Assembly: GCA_030770425.1 (NCBI GenBank)
Contig: JASJFT010000037.1
Coordinates: 124,001-188,000, forward strand
Reading direction: 5' to 3'
Length of the DNA: 64,000 bases
Source of the DNA: Darksidea phi
Lineage: Eukaryota; Ascomycota; Dothideomycetes; Pleosporales; Lentitheciaceae
Notes under the pieces: model-generated
What the model saw: the letters and a program-made list of their open reading frames with translations, nothing else
What the model was told of the DNA's origin: nothing
Database searches by the model: none
In this document: one piece after another, positions 21,195 through 31,149 of the stretch
Layout: the number at the start of each line of letters is the position of its first letter
How positions within the stretch are numbered: the first letter of the stretch is position 1
Made by a program: the position numbers and the translations under genes

Positions 21195-22280
21195 TTATCC
21201 TCCGAGGAACCCAAAGCCGAGTTCTCTGTTGGCTTCCTTGAAAAAGTCATACTCCTTTGAATAAGAGTTGAAGTTCCCCATTGGCTCGAATACTTGCCCT
21301 AGAAGCTCGTCTCTCATCCCTTTAGGCTCATCCCAGAACCAGAGGCGTTCATACAACGACGCATACTGCACCCACCCCGGTACCCACGCGAGCGTATCCC
21401 AATCAATGAGGGTAACCTCCCAGTCCTTGATCTCCCCGCCTTCTCCCTTGATGGGCCGGGCGATAATGTTCTGCAACTTGGCATCCATGTGCGCCAGCAC
21501 AGGCTTGTGCTCTTTAGTCCGGCCCAAGGTGGGCTTGAACTTCGACAAGAACTTCTTTACTTCGCTCGTCCATTCTGGGGAATTGTAAGACCTCATTGAC
21601 ATTCTCAGCTCAGTATTTGCATATAGGGCTGAGATGAAGTCGTCAGAGGTCTTGTAGGGGCCACACATTTCCCTACACCGGATATGCAAAAATGGCATTC
21701 GAGGGTTCCAGCCTTGGCGAAAAATACGGCCAAAGTATTCTTCGGCCGGAGCAGGGACGGATCGGAGAAGCTGGAATTGCTGCCCGAGACGTGACCTAAG
21801 TAGCTTCCGCGCCTCCTTGTCCAACTCCTTATATTTATCTTGGTCGAGCGAGATGCCCTCTACGTATTCCATGATCACGAAGTTAATCTGGATTTCCTTT
21901 GAAAGTGTCCTCTCGAACTCCATATTGATGAAAGCTTCATACACCTTGGGCGTTCGCACCTCAGTATGTTTCCGGAGGAAAAGCATGTTCTCCGCTTCAT
22001 GTAGGATTCGCCTGCAGTAGCCCCGTTTCACGACGCTGTTGCCGATCCTACATACGTCGATTAGCCCACGAGTTATTCTGTTTTCCTTCATTGCTTTCTC
22101 AATCTCGGCAATGGAAGGTCTATCGGGGCTTCCGTCAGCCTTGTATGGAAGTTTGAGCTTGACCCATTCCTCGACTGGGGGCATAGGTGCACTCTGCATG
22201 TCCTCATACCAAGGGTCCCTGGCGTCTTCCATGGTCTCAACGTCATATATTTCCTTGATGATTTCTAATTTCGAGCGCAT
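21195..22280 (-). CDS. Module gene B, copy 2: APH/choline-kinase-like protein
   Basis: Single exon, 361 aa, collinear with 18697-19878 and sharing long identical runs (for example the segment after P-Y-K-A: G-S-P-D-R-P-S-I-A-E-I-E-K-A-M-K-E-N). Catalytic H-M-D-A-K-L-Q-N and L-I-D-W-D are kept, so it too could be an active phosphotransferase of the APH superfamily. It has only one copy of the N-terminal 43-residue element and a different C-terminal tail ending in an F/G-rich stretch. Its promoter carries a single TATA unit. The upstream neighbour to the right is the HET-ankyrin gene, 630 bp away and divergent. Confidence 0.8.
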   Translation of the reverse strand: MRSKLEIIKEIYDVETMEDARDPWYEDMQSAPMPPVEEWVKLKLPYKADGSPDRPSIAEIEKAMKENRITRGLIDVCRIGNSVVKRGYCRRILHEAENMLFLRKHTEVRTPKVYEAFINMEFERTLSKEIQINFVIMEYVEGISLDQDKYKELDKEARKLLRSRLGQQFQLLRSVPAPAEEYFGRIFRQGWNPRMPFLHIRCREMCGPYKTSDDFISALYANTELRMSMRSYNSPEWTSEVKKFLSKFKPTLGRTKEHKPVLAHMDAKLQNIIARPIKGEGGEIKDWEVTLIDWDTLAWVPGWVQYASLYERLWFWDEPKGMRDELLGQVFEPMGNFNSYSKEYDFFKEANRELGFGFLGG

Positions 22281-22345
22281 TTTGTAAAGGTGGTTGAGAG
22301 GATTTGTAGAGAGGGCTGGTGGAATCGAATATGAGTCATAATGAC

Positions 22346-22474
22346 GCTCCTTTTATACACTTTTCTCATAAGCCTCCGAGCTACATTGTGCGGTCGCCGA
22401 TCAGTAGGTATGGCGCCGAGTGCGCGGTACCGTACTTTTTTTGCTCTAAACCGCAGAACGTCTCCTAATGATAT
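22346..22474 (-). promoter_or_regulatory. Promoter of gene B copy 2 with single TATA unit
   Basis: One 50-bp unit (22346-22395) with minus-strand TATAAAAGGAGC about 70 bp before the ATG at 22280, followed by the block shared with 20179-20257. Homology to copy 1 ends near 22474, which marks the right edge of the duplication. Confidence 0.65.
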
Positions 22475-22910
22475 CCTTTCGCTGGTCCTATGCAAGTGGA
22501 ATGCTCGCATTTCCCTCTATCACAATGTCGAGCGAAACCCAAATTCGTAACCCGATTTCCTTTGAGATCGATGTTCGAAACGCCCTGTACTCGGCATGCT
22601 AAGCTCCGCTCCTTTGTCTCATTGTAATCCCGCACCATCCACTGCGGGGATGTGATCGGTGCCGTCTATATAGTTGCTTGCAAAATCGGCTTCACCCTTA
22701 TGCACTCCAGAATTCTCAACGCACGGTCTTCCTGTAGCTGTTGGCTTTTGTCTACGAAGTATAGGCAGGTTGGTCAGCCGAGCCTTAAGCGAGGTCAGCC
22801 GACCCGCCTCCTGTCGCCCACCAAGACGAGCATGGCAGCTGCAACTTTTTCCTGCCGTCCCTGTGACGCCGCTGCTCCCGGACTGGGCTCGACATGCGCT
22901 AGAAGAAGCG

Positions 22911-25677
22911 ATGGATCCGATTGCACGATACAAGCAGGTGATAAAGAGCATCCCATACCACCACCCGCCTCTGCGGGGAAAGGACCGCATTCGCTTGCTT
23001 CGCCTAATTCCCAATAAAAACGAGATCGCCATTATCAAATGCCAACTCTTTGATTACTCTCTAGAGCTGGACAAAGACACTCACCTGTATGATGCTCTAT
23101 CCTACGTATGGGGCGATCCAAATGAGACTCTGCCTATCTTCATAGACGAGCATGTCTTCCACATCACGGCAACCCTTCACGCGGCACTATTACGCCTTCG
23201 AAATCACTCTCTTGAACGAATTATATGGGTAGATGCTGTTTGCATCAACCAAGCCAATGAAGAAGAGAAAGAACACCAGATTCAGTCCATGGCGATGATC
23301 TATGGTCAAGCAAACCGTGTAATCGTTTGGCTCGGGAAAGCGGAAGATGACAGCAATCAAGCGCTCGAAGCCATACGAAGTGTTGCGGAAGATGAGTCTA
23401 CGAATGTGTCGAACAACAAGAAAGCAATTCTTGCGCTGCTTCAACGACCGTGGTTTGAGCGCATCTGGGTGAGGAAGCAGACACTCGATAGCAACCGTAG
23501 AACTTGCTAAAATCTCAATCTAGGTACTTCAGGAAGTTGCTGCAGCTCGACATATCTTGATTATGTGTGGTTCCGCGAAGATTGACGGATACGCCTTCTG
23601 CCTAGGCTTGGATTTATTAGAGGGTCTCTACGAAACCTATGAAGACTTGCGAGGTTCCATCCGTTCGATAACCTACCTAATAAAGGGAGCAATCTTCCGG
23701 CCTAAATATGTTACTAGTAAGTCGGGCATGAATTCTCTTGGTATATGCCCACTAGGCGAGCTGCTGGATATGTACCATACCCACAAAGCTACTAAGCCTC
23801 ACGACAAAGTGTATGCTTTGCTCGGCATGAGCTCTATTGATAGCGGCGGAGCTAGCTTATCGCCTAACTACGGAGTTCTATGGGAGGAACTCTTGCAACA
23901 ACTTGTCAAGTCTCTTCTCTGCGAACGGGTATCTGTGGAGACTTGGCCTAAAAGGGAGATGGCTGTAATCAGGAGCAAGGGTCGTATCCTGGGCCAAGTG
24001 ACCTCAGTAACGAGCGATACTACTTGGGATGGCAGACAGAACGTGAATATCTTATTCAAGAATATGCCGCACTGCCGGGGACACACCATAAATTATCAGG
24101 CTCGTTGGACTCTCAAGGTTTCGGCGAAACAGGTCGGAGAGGGTGATATAGTTTGCCTTCTACAAGGAGCCCTAAAGCCAATGATCGTTCGACCGTGCAA
24201 AGATTACTTTACCGTTATTAGAATTGCAGCTTTTCCAGAGGACAAACCAACTGAGAGTGGAGGTATCGAATGGTCAGAACTTTTACAATCCACAACAGTC
24301 TTTCCACGCGATTTTCTACTTGTCTGGAACTGGGCAAAGGAGTTGGATCTAGGAGAATACGAAAATTTGATACGAACAAACGATTGGATATCGGAACATT
24401 CAAAGACGGGGTTAGAAGGCCGCTTGCACAAAGCGACCAGAATAGGGAACGTTGCACTAGTATTAGAAGATTTGGAAGAGTATAAAAGGGCAGAGGAGAA
24501 GCTTCGAGAAGCAATAGAGAGCTATGAGATGGTACTTGGAGGAGAACATCTGCACGCGCTGAAAAGTCAATACACTCGAACACCTCTATCGCGCAACGCA
24601 TGTAATTGGTACGGTGCAGTAGTAAACGGGCGGACACTGTTGTGGTTAGCAGCCAAGGATGGGCACGAGGCCTTGGTCAAGCTGCTACTCGGGACGGGCA
24701 AGGTCGATGTCGACTCCAAGGATGAGGACGGTTGGACGCCGCTGTCATGGGCAGCTAAGAATGGGCACGAAGCCGTAGCCAAGCTACTGCTCGAGACGGG
24801 CGAGGTCGATGTCGACTCCAAGGATAAGAACGATCGAACGCCGCTGTTATGGGCGGTAGAAGGAGGTCACCTCGCCGTTGTAGAGCGACTGCTCCAAGAG
24901 AAGGCAGAGGTCAATATAGAAGTAGTAAGATACAATGGAAAAGCAGCAGGACACAATGGAAGAACAGCACTCCAGGCGGCGGCAGGAGGAGGCCACCTCG
25001 CCATTGTAGAGCGGCTGCTCCAAGAGAAGATAAAGGTCAATGCAGAAGCAGGATTGGATGGAAGAACAGCACTCCAGGCGGCGGCAGAAGGAGGCCACCT
25101 CGCCGTTGTAGAGCGGCTGCTCCAAGAGAAGGCAGAGGTCAATGCAGAAGCAGGATTCCGTGGAAGAACAGCACTCGAGGCGGCGGCAGAAGGAGGCCAC
25201 CTCGCCGTTGTAGAGCGGCTGCTCCAAGAGAAGGCAGAGGTCAATGCAGAAGCAGGATACCGTGGAAGAACAGCACTCGAGGCGGCGGCAGAAGGAGGCC
25301 ACCTCGCCGTTGTAGAGCGGCTGCTCCAAGAGAAGACAGAGGTCAATGCAGAAGCAGCAGCAGGATACAATGGAAGAACGGCACTCCAGGCGGCGGCAGG
25401 AGGAGGCCACCTCGCCGTTGTAGAGCGGCTGCTCCAAGAGAAGGCAGAGGTCAATGCAACAGCAGCAAAATACGGTGGAAGAACGGCACTCCAGGCAGCG
25501 GCAGGAGGAGGCCACCTCGCCGTTGTAGAGCGGCTGCTCCAAGAGAAGGCAGAGGTCAATACAGAAGCAGCAAGATACGATAGAAGAACAGCACTCCAGG
25601 CGGCGGCCCAGGCGGCGGCAGAAAGAGGCTATCTCGCCGTTGTACAATGCCTTCGTCACGCAAGTGCCGTAAAATAA
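22911..25677 (+). CDS. HET-domain protein with TPR-like linker and ankyrin repeats
   Basis: Two exons, 22911-23468 and 23524-25677 (903 aa). The intron is GTGAGG..ATCTAG, and its removal restores the HET block R-P-W-F-E-R-I-W/V-L-Q-E-V-A. The HET domain spans about residues 59-205 with Y-D-A-L-S-Y-V-W-G, I-W-V-D-A-V-C-I-N-Q and the E-R-I-W..Q-E-V motifs. HET domains trigger cell death in heterokaryon incompatibility. At about 504-540 a single kinesin-light-chain-type TPR can be seen. From about 553 to the end there are ten ankyrin repeats; repeats 4-9 are almost identical in protein and DNA, with 34-36-residue periods. I see no NACHT or NB-ARC P-loop, so this is HET joined directly to repeats. 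Neighbouring A/B duplications suggest a variable island. Confident on domains, not on biological role. Confidence 0.87.
24865..25660 (+). repeat. Near-identical ankyrin-coding DNA repeats
   Basis: Units of 102 bp, some with 3-6 bp inserted between repeats (extra Ala codons), share blocks such as GGCCACCTCGCCGTTGTAGA with almost no change, synonymous sites included. This points to recent amplification or gene conversion. Because stop codons are absent, long open frames also appear in the other frames and on the opposite strand; they are artefacts. Confidence 0.85.
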
Positions 25678-27821
25678 TACTATGTTAGTCAGACATAATG
25701 TATTGAATTGTATAGAAAGGTACGATCTTGGTGTGTACGTAAGGTGAAGCCGGTTGTGCAAGCGACTGTACCTCGGCATCTACCTTTGCCGATCAGGGTG
25801 GTGGTGGATTATAACAATGGCTCCATTGTGAACAAGTGGGCTGTGCCCTTCGGGTTGGCTTCGACGCCGCTATTCTTCCATTACCGAGGCGAGACGGAAA
25901 GTAAAATGAACAAACGACATGTGCTTAAGCTATCACGTAAACGTCCGAAATAATTGGCTGATGGACCTGTCAAGCATCCTGTTCTCTTGATCAAAGAAGG
26001 TTGCCTGCAATCATGATCGGGTATGGTCCAAGCCTGTTAGCGCTGTCGAGACGCACTGTCTTCTTATACTCCAGCTACACTCCGTCATGCACATTTTGCC
26101 ATCAACTGATCAGAAGGTAAGCAAGAATGACAGGAAGTACGGCAGCAAATCACGATCGGACTCGAGTGAGCCACTACTAGTAGACTTCAAGCTTAGGCTG
26201 AAATGCCTATGCGCCTTTGAAGGGTAATTTGAAGGATGCGGCTACCAACATTGGCAACAGGATGTATGTCGCTCCAAGGCGGTGATACACCACTATTCAG
26301 TCCAAAATGTCGCTAAGCAATCATGTTCAATATATCAATAGATGTGCTGTATTCTCTACGCGTGTCGCGGTTCTCAACAATGCCATTCCCGTCCTCCTGG
26401 TGTGTACTCTGTTATTCTCGCCGCGTTTCTAGTTTATGTGTATTTGGACTGGGCGGATTTCCTTCTTACTGTACGGTAGTCTATGATATTATGTCTCGGT
26501 CCTATGGGAAGTGTCAAGGAAAGTGCGCATCGACTCGAAGTGGCCTCGGAGGTGCTACTGGCTACTGGCCACCTCGAAGATAATGGATACAGCCGTGGAC
26601 TTACCACGGTATGGGAAGATCACGGTTTATTTGCTCCATGAGCCGGGCGTAAAGCCGTGGACTTTGTTAACGGTGGTCAGATCGTCGTAAGGAAGCGAAT
26701 GGTGGCCTAACGTTCTGCCTTGAAACAAAGCCGACCAAGCTTGGAAGTGATAGTGATGAAAGAAACAACAATACTACAATCCTTCTGTAAGTATGAGCTA
26801 AAAATATGGCTAGCTCACCTAGAGTCCTGAACCATGCAAGTTCGACAGGGCCAACAGTCCGTCAAAATCTCCCCTGCACTACCATCCTGTCCAGAAGTGT
26901 TTTAATTCCTAAATTTTGCAAGCTGAGCAATACTCCCACTGCACAAGCTACAGGTACACACATAAATCTGTATTGTAGTAATGGACTCGGGACAGGGTCA
27001 TCTTGCGGAGACTCAGGATAAATGCCAGGAATGTATTTGATTTGGATTTGCATAGTGGGAGTCTCTTCAGAAGGTCCGCACGAAACACAGTAGGAGTTTG
27101 TACACAGTAGAGGTGCTATACCCACACCTTATACACGATAATAGAGCTGTAGAGCTGTACACAGTACGACGAGGTGATGTTTCGAACATTGAGGCGCTGG
27201 GCGCCAGGAATGTATATCAAAAGGAGGAGATGAAATGTTGGGTCTGTAACGAGCTGAAGAAAGATAGCATTTGCTGTTCCATGAACGTGCGAAATTTAGA
27301 ACTAGTCAGGGGGAGCGGCTATGACTTCCGTGTAAGCTGCTCATCGTGGAGCGACATCTGTTCTGTCGCACTGCAGCACGGTTGTGGAGTTCGACTTCCC
27401 GTCTCCGGAAGATTATGCAACTGTTAAAACGAAGTCGCTGTATCACGCATCGTTTTAATTTATGGCAATCGAAGTCACTTATATGATGGTTGGGATGGCT
27501 CTGGTTGCCACTACTGGTTGTGCGCTGAGAAGCGCGATGAAAGCGTTAATGTCCTCGAAGGGAAATCTCGTCGGCCGGAAGGGGATACAAGCTAAACACA
27601 TGCCAGGTTTTAACAAGATGAATTACAATGAGAGAGCTCACTTAGGCCTTGAAGATGCTATGCATTCTCTATACACACCGCTAGGAGAGCCGAATTGATA
27701 AAATGCAGAGCGCAAAAGCGCCATGGCATCCAAGGCTTCCACTTTCCCAAACCCTAAAATATGATATCGTCCTGACCACCCATAAGATGTGATCAAACGC
27801 CGGACCCTATGCACCACTCAA
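25678..27821. other. Gene-poor stretch downstream of the HET gene
   Basis: About 2.1 kb without a gene I can defend. Small open frames (25708-25953, 26323-26583, 27098-27427, 27462-27698 plus) show no known motif; the third is Cys-rich but without a signal peptide. A dispersed repeat at 27041-27192 lies here. The region may hold decayed mobile DNA, but no transposase or reverse-transcriptase motif was found. Confidence 0.45.
27041..27192 (-). repeat. Dispersed repeat, inverted partner of 49833-50003
   Basis: The reverse complement of this segment matches the second location closely over about 120 bp, for example around GTGTACAGCTCTACAGCTCT, ATTATCGTGTATAAGGTGTG and GTTTCGTGCGGACCTT, with weaker similarity for some 45 bp on one side (CAATGT.CGAAACAT.ACC.CGTCG). 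No coding capacity was recognised. It may be a fragment of a transposable element or a duplicated gene end. Confidence 0.75.
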
Positions 27822-29504
27822 TTAATCTTCATTCTCGCCAAGCTGCTGTAGCTGCGTTCGCTTGACATCCATATCACGTAACTGCTGGTCGATTCGGGAC
27901 TGGATCCTCTTTTTCCAGAGGACGTTTCCAGTATCATCGCGCTGTGCTTCTTGCTCTTGGATCGCTCTATTTAGCTCCTGTATCTGTTCCTTGAGCTCCT
28001 CAATCATCTGTTGCTTGGCGGCAGCCTCGGGATCCTCCTCCTCATCATCGTCGTCATCATCATCGTCATCGGCTGATGTTCCCGCCGCGGGTGTGGAAGC
28101 AGCGCTCTCGGGCTCGATGACGACGTTAGCGTGTTGGGATAGCGCGTGCATGGCAACGTCATGGGACGTCGCGGGTGTCTGGACTTCGACGACTGCGCTA
28201 GTGTCATTGCCGTTGTCGTCGCCGCCGCCAAAGAGGTCATCGTTGGCTCCTTCTGCGCCCGTGTACTCGATTTGGACGTCGTCTTCTGCCATAAACTCAT
28301 CGTGCAGCATCTGCATAAGATCGTCCGCCTCGATTTGGTCCCCTTCAGGTGTTTGCATGTAGTCTTGCGCGTCGATCATCTCTTCGTCTTCGCCTTGAGC
28401 ATCCTCATCTGCAGAAGACGCCTCGTCGGCCGATTCCTGACCGCTGTTGATAAGCTCGTACCTTGAATCCTCGGCTTTTTGGTCGTCCTCTAGAAGCTTT
28501 TCTGTATTGGTTTCGATGCGTTCGACGTCTAAGTAGGACTTGCGCGGTCGAAAACGGCGCTTTCGCACGCGATACATGGGCGGGGTGAGCCCGTGGGGGT
28601 AACGGAACGAGTCAGGCTCTACTTCGGGCGGACGCGGGTACTTTTTGATCTCGTCTTCATTCTTAACCTCGCCGAGCACTAGCAGCATCTGGCACACATC
28701 TGCTGTCTTCACCCAATCTTTCTTGTTCCAGCTCTTCAGTGACTCGATGACGCATGGTAGCTCGACCATGGTAGCTGCGTACATGCGGCCTTGTATAGTG
28801 ATCAAGGTCTTCCGGCCTTCGCGATCAAGGAACCGAAAATGTACACCTGGCCCGCCCTGCGACTGGCTCTTTCCGATGGTCTTGTCTTCAATTGCCTTCC
28901 GGAGTAGATCACAGTCTCGCCCCGGTAGCATGCGCAGAATAAACTGCGACTCTATGGCGGGATCTACCTCTGCCTCCTCTGCCTCGCTGTCATATCCGAC
29001 ACCTGGGGGTCTCGGTGGTGGCTTTCCTGCGCCTTTGACCTTGAGTATTGCGGTGCTTGCTGGTTTTGTGGATGCGGGACCCTTGGGCTTGAGGGAGATC
29101 TTGACCGACTGTGTGCGTGCTATATGTGGTCGTGGTTGCGGAGGGGGTGCAGCCATAGCGTCGTCGTCCTCGTCGTCACTTTGTTCGACCAGAGCGAGGC
29201 TTTTGAGGGTCGGTTTCGGCTTGCGTTTTGCTGGGGCGCCGTCTTCGCCGTCTTCCAGCGGTCGCTTCTTAGGCTTCGACGACTGGCCGTTCTCATCACT
29301 CTTTGGCTTCTTGGTATATTTGCGCTTCTGCTTAGGCGCGTCTCCGGATGGGTCGTCGGCAGCTTCGGATAAGGGAGGATTGACTTTTTTGATCTTCAGA
29401 GCCAGCTTGGGTCCTGAACTCGGCGTGGAAGGTTGTGGGGCTCCATCCGTAGGCTGCTCTGCGGGCGGCGCACCCGCGAGCGGGTTCTTTAGCTTAATTT
29501 TCAT
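27822..29504 (-). CDS. taf7: TFIID subunit 7 (TAFII55 domain)
   Basis: One exon, 560 aa. The frame runs a few codons further upstream but only to a TTG, so the ATG at 29504 (M-K-I-K-L-K-N-P-L) is used. Residues about 178-318 form the TAFII55 N-terminal domain: E-S-Q-F-I-L-R-M-L-P, then V-H-F-R-F, the strand pair R-T..I-Q-G-R-M-Y-A-A-T-M-V-E-L-P-C-V-I-E, K-T-A-D-V-C-Q-M-L-L-V and the closing Y-P-H-G-L-T-P-P-M-Y-R-V-R-K-R-R-F-R. Before it is a Lys/Pro-rich tail; after it, acidic runs and a C-terminal coiled coil. Taf7 binds Taf1 in TFIID and restrains its activity at RNA polymerase II promoters. Length is close to the yeast protein. It shares a 280-bp divergent promoter with taf3. Confidence 0.93.
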   Translation of the reverse strand: MKIKLKNPLAGAPPAEQPTDGAPQPSTPSSGPKLALKIKKVNPPLSEAADDPSGDAPKQKRKYTKKPKSDENGQSSKPKKRPLEDGEDGAPAKRKPKPTLKSLALVEQSDDEDDDAMAAPPPQPRPHIARTQSVKISLKPKGPASTKPASTAILKVKGAGKPPPRPPGVGYDSEAEEAEVDPAIESQFILRMLPGRDCDLLRKAIEDKTIGKSQSQGGPGVHFRFLDREGRKTLITIQGRMYAATMVELPCVIESLKSWNKKDWVKTADVCQMLLVLGEVKNEDEIKKYPRPPEVEPDSFRYPHGLTPPMYRVRKRRFRPRKSYLDVERIETNTEKLLEDDQKAEDSRYELINSGQESADEASSADEDAQGEDEEMIDAQDYMQTPEGDQIEADDLMQMLHDEFMAEDDVQIEYTGAEGANDDLFGGGDDNGNDTSAVVEVQTPATSHDVAMHALSQHANVVIEPESAASTPAAGTSADDDDDDDDDEEEDPEAAAKQQMIEELKEQIQELNRAIQEQEAQRDDTGNVLWKKRIQSRIDQQLRDMDVKRTQLQQLGENED

Positions 29505-29784
29505 CTTCGGTGAACCGCCACAGACGGGCAATGGTTTCTGGGGTGCTGTTACTGGGGAAGTATGTGGAGGGACGTTAGGAGCGGTTCTCCAGTGAAGCGC
29601 CTGAAGTGAGGTTGCGGCGGCCGCTCAATGAACTCGGAGGTCTTGGCGCGCTAGGGAATAACAGTGAAAGACCAACGCTTCCCCATCACTACACCCTCCT
29701 CGCCCACACGATGCGCTGCTACCCACGATAGTTCTTGACAGCAGCAGGACCTCTGCATGCACTCCAGCATCTATACCCGCCAGC
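29505..29784. promoter_or_regulatory. Bidirectional promoter between taf7 and taf3
   Basis: Only 280 bp separate the start codons of two subunits of the same complex. The segment contains a CACTACACC..CACACGATGCG pyrimidine-rich stretch toward taf3 and GC-rich sequence in the middle, with no TATA box seen, as is usual for housekeeping divergent promoters. Confidence 0.6.
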
Positions 29785-30594
29785 ATGTCCACGAACGACC
29801 TCTTCCACGCGCTTCTGCGACCCGCCGTTCTCCACATCCTGCGCGCCTCTGGCTTCAATGGCGCCAAACCCTCGGTCGTTGACACGCTCGTGGATCTGAC
29901 GGCGCGCTACCTCACGCTACTCGCCTCGCGCACAGCTTATAACGCGTATTCGAACCACAATGATCTTACTCCAGATATTAGCGATGTGCGCATGGCGATG
30001 CAGGATTGCGGCCTTCTCGTGCCGTCCATGACCGCCGCGGAAGAACTATGGAAAGAGATACTGCGGAAACCACTGGAGGAGTACGACGAGGAGTCGGGAG
30101 CGCGCGCCAAAGAGGGAAAGAGGAGAGACGCCGACGATACAGCGGATGTGACGGCTTTCATCGACTGGGTCAAGGGCGAGCAACACAAGGAGATTCGGAG
30201 AGTAGCTGGCGTCCTGAAGCAGTCGCAGCTCACCGTGGCAGAGCAGCTGGATACTGTGGAGATGGAGGACTACCTAAGCTGTATGATGACCCCCGACGGA
30301 GAGTTGAGGAAGTCAGGCTTACGCAATTTAGCACTCATGAAAAAGCACAGCAAAACCGGCGCCGATTCGCGATATCAAGGGACAATATTGGGGAAGTCAG
30401 CCGACCCGAAGCCAATCAAGATTGAGGGCGGAGCGGTGGACTCGATTGAAGAATGGTGCCAGAAGACCCGCGAGAAGGCCGTCAAAACGCGAGATACTAC
30501 GCATGAGGATCATGAAATGGCCAACCACGTGGATGAAGTAGTCGGCTTGCGGCCAGATCTGGATGAGATGATGGTGGAACGGGTAGCCCAATAG
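29785..30594 (+). CDS. taf3: TFIID subunit 3, histone-fold (bromo-associated) protein
   Basis: One exon, 269 aa. Residues about 5-85 form a histone fold of the bromodomain-associated type (L-F-H-A-L-L-R-P-A-V..I-L-R-A-S-G-F, then V-V-D-T-L-V-D-L-T-A-R-Y-L and D-I-S-D-V-R-M-A-M-Q-D-C-G). This matches fungal Taf3, which pairs with Taf10 in TFIID. The remainder has a charged middle, D-W-V-K-G-E-Q..R-V-A-G, and the short conserved D-Y-L-S-C-M-M-T region. There is no PHD finger, as in other fungal Taf3 and unlike metazoan Taf3. Assignment rests on the fold, its length and the divergent pairing with taf7. Confidence 0.82.
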   Translation: MSTNDLFHALLRPAVLHILRASGFNGAKPSVVDTLVDLTARYLTLLASRTAYNAYSNHNDLTPDISDVRMAMQDCGLLVPSMTAAEELWKEILRKPLEEYDEESGARAKEGKRRDADDTADVTAFIDWVKGEQHKEIRRVAGVLKQSQLTVAEQLDTVEMEDYLSCMMTPDGELRKSGLRNLALMKKHSKTGADSRYQGTILGKSADPKPIKIEGGAVDSIEEWCQKTREKAVKTRDTTHEDHEMANHVDEVVGLRPDLDEMMVERVAQ

Positions 30595-31149
30595 CTTTGG
30601 GCTCAAGGTCCGCTTCCTTAGCATAGCGACGGCGTTTAGGACTGTCATTTTGGGCGTTACGGTTCTGTTTTGGAAGTGCTGATTTCTAGAACGAGGGCAA
30701 TCAGATGGTATATTCTCGACATCGAGAAACACTCGGCCCTGTAGTGCCTCTATACCACAATGCATCATTCAGCGACTATTACCACAAACGGGATCCTTCT
30801 GTGAGACACGCAACGTCGCGTGAGAGGAGCACTAGAGGTTCCCTAGACTTTACGTAATTAGCCAAAGTGAGACCTTTATTTACCATCCACGTCTAACTAG
30901 CCATTACCTGAAAGTGAGAAGTAATCGATAATGGCGCACATGAGTGGAGAAAGCATTGGTCGCGGGGCAGTTATCGAGAAAAACGAATGACGGTTGCGCC
31001 CCCGCATACGTCATCGCCATTGGAATTTCCATGCATAAAGGCGATCGACAACATGTTATGCACTAGAAATTCTGACAGCGTCAATTCCAACCTCCAAGAT
31101 ACAGTATAATACACTTCAAAGCTCCCCAATTACCAACCACATAGCCCAA
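30595..31149. other. Intergenic
   Basis: Holds the taf3 trailer and the promoter of the next plus-strand gene. Around 31107 a TATAATAC-like sequence precedes a short A/C-rich leader. Nothing else was seen. Confidence 0.4.

Noticed and set aside
24847..25779. Long open frames on the minus strand and in another plus frame across the ankyrin repeats
   Set aside because: They exist only because the repeated DNA lacks stops in all frames; their peptides are low-complexity shadows of the ankyrin units.
25708..25953. 81-residue open frame just after the HET gene
   Set aside because: No recognisable motif, and no splice junction that would link it to the ankyrin gene.
27098..27427. Cys-rich open frame that might be a small effector-like protein
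   Set aside because: No signal peptide, starts inside the dispersed repeat, and the partner repeat at 50 kb does not carry the frame.
28645..29595. 316-residue plus-strand open frame antisense to taf7
   Set aside because: Ser/Phe/Gly-rich mirror of the taf7 coding sequence; the TAFII55 domain on the minus strand explains this DNA.
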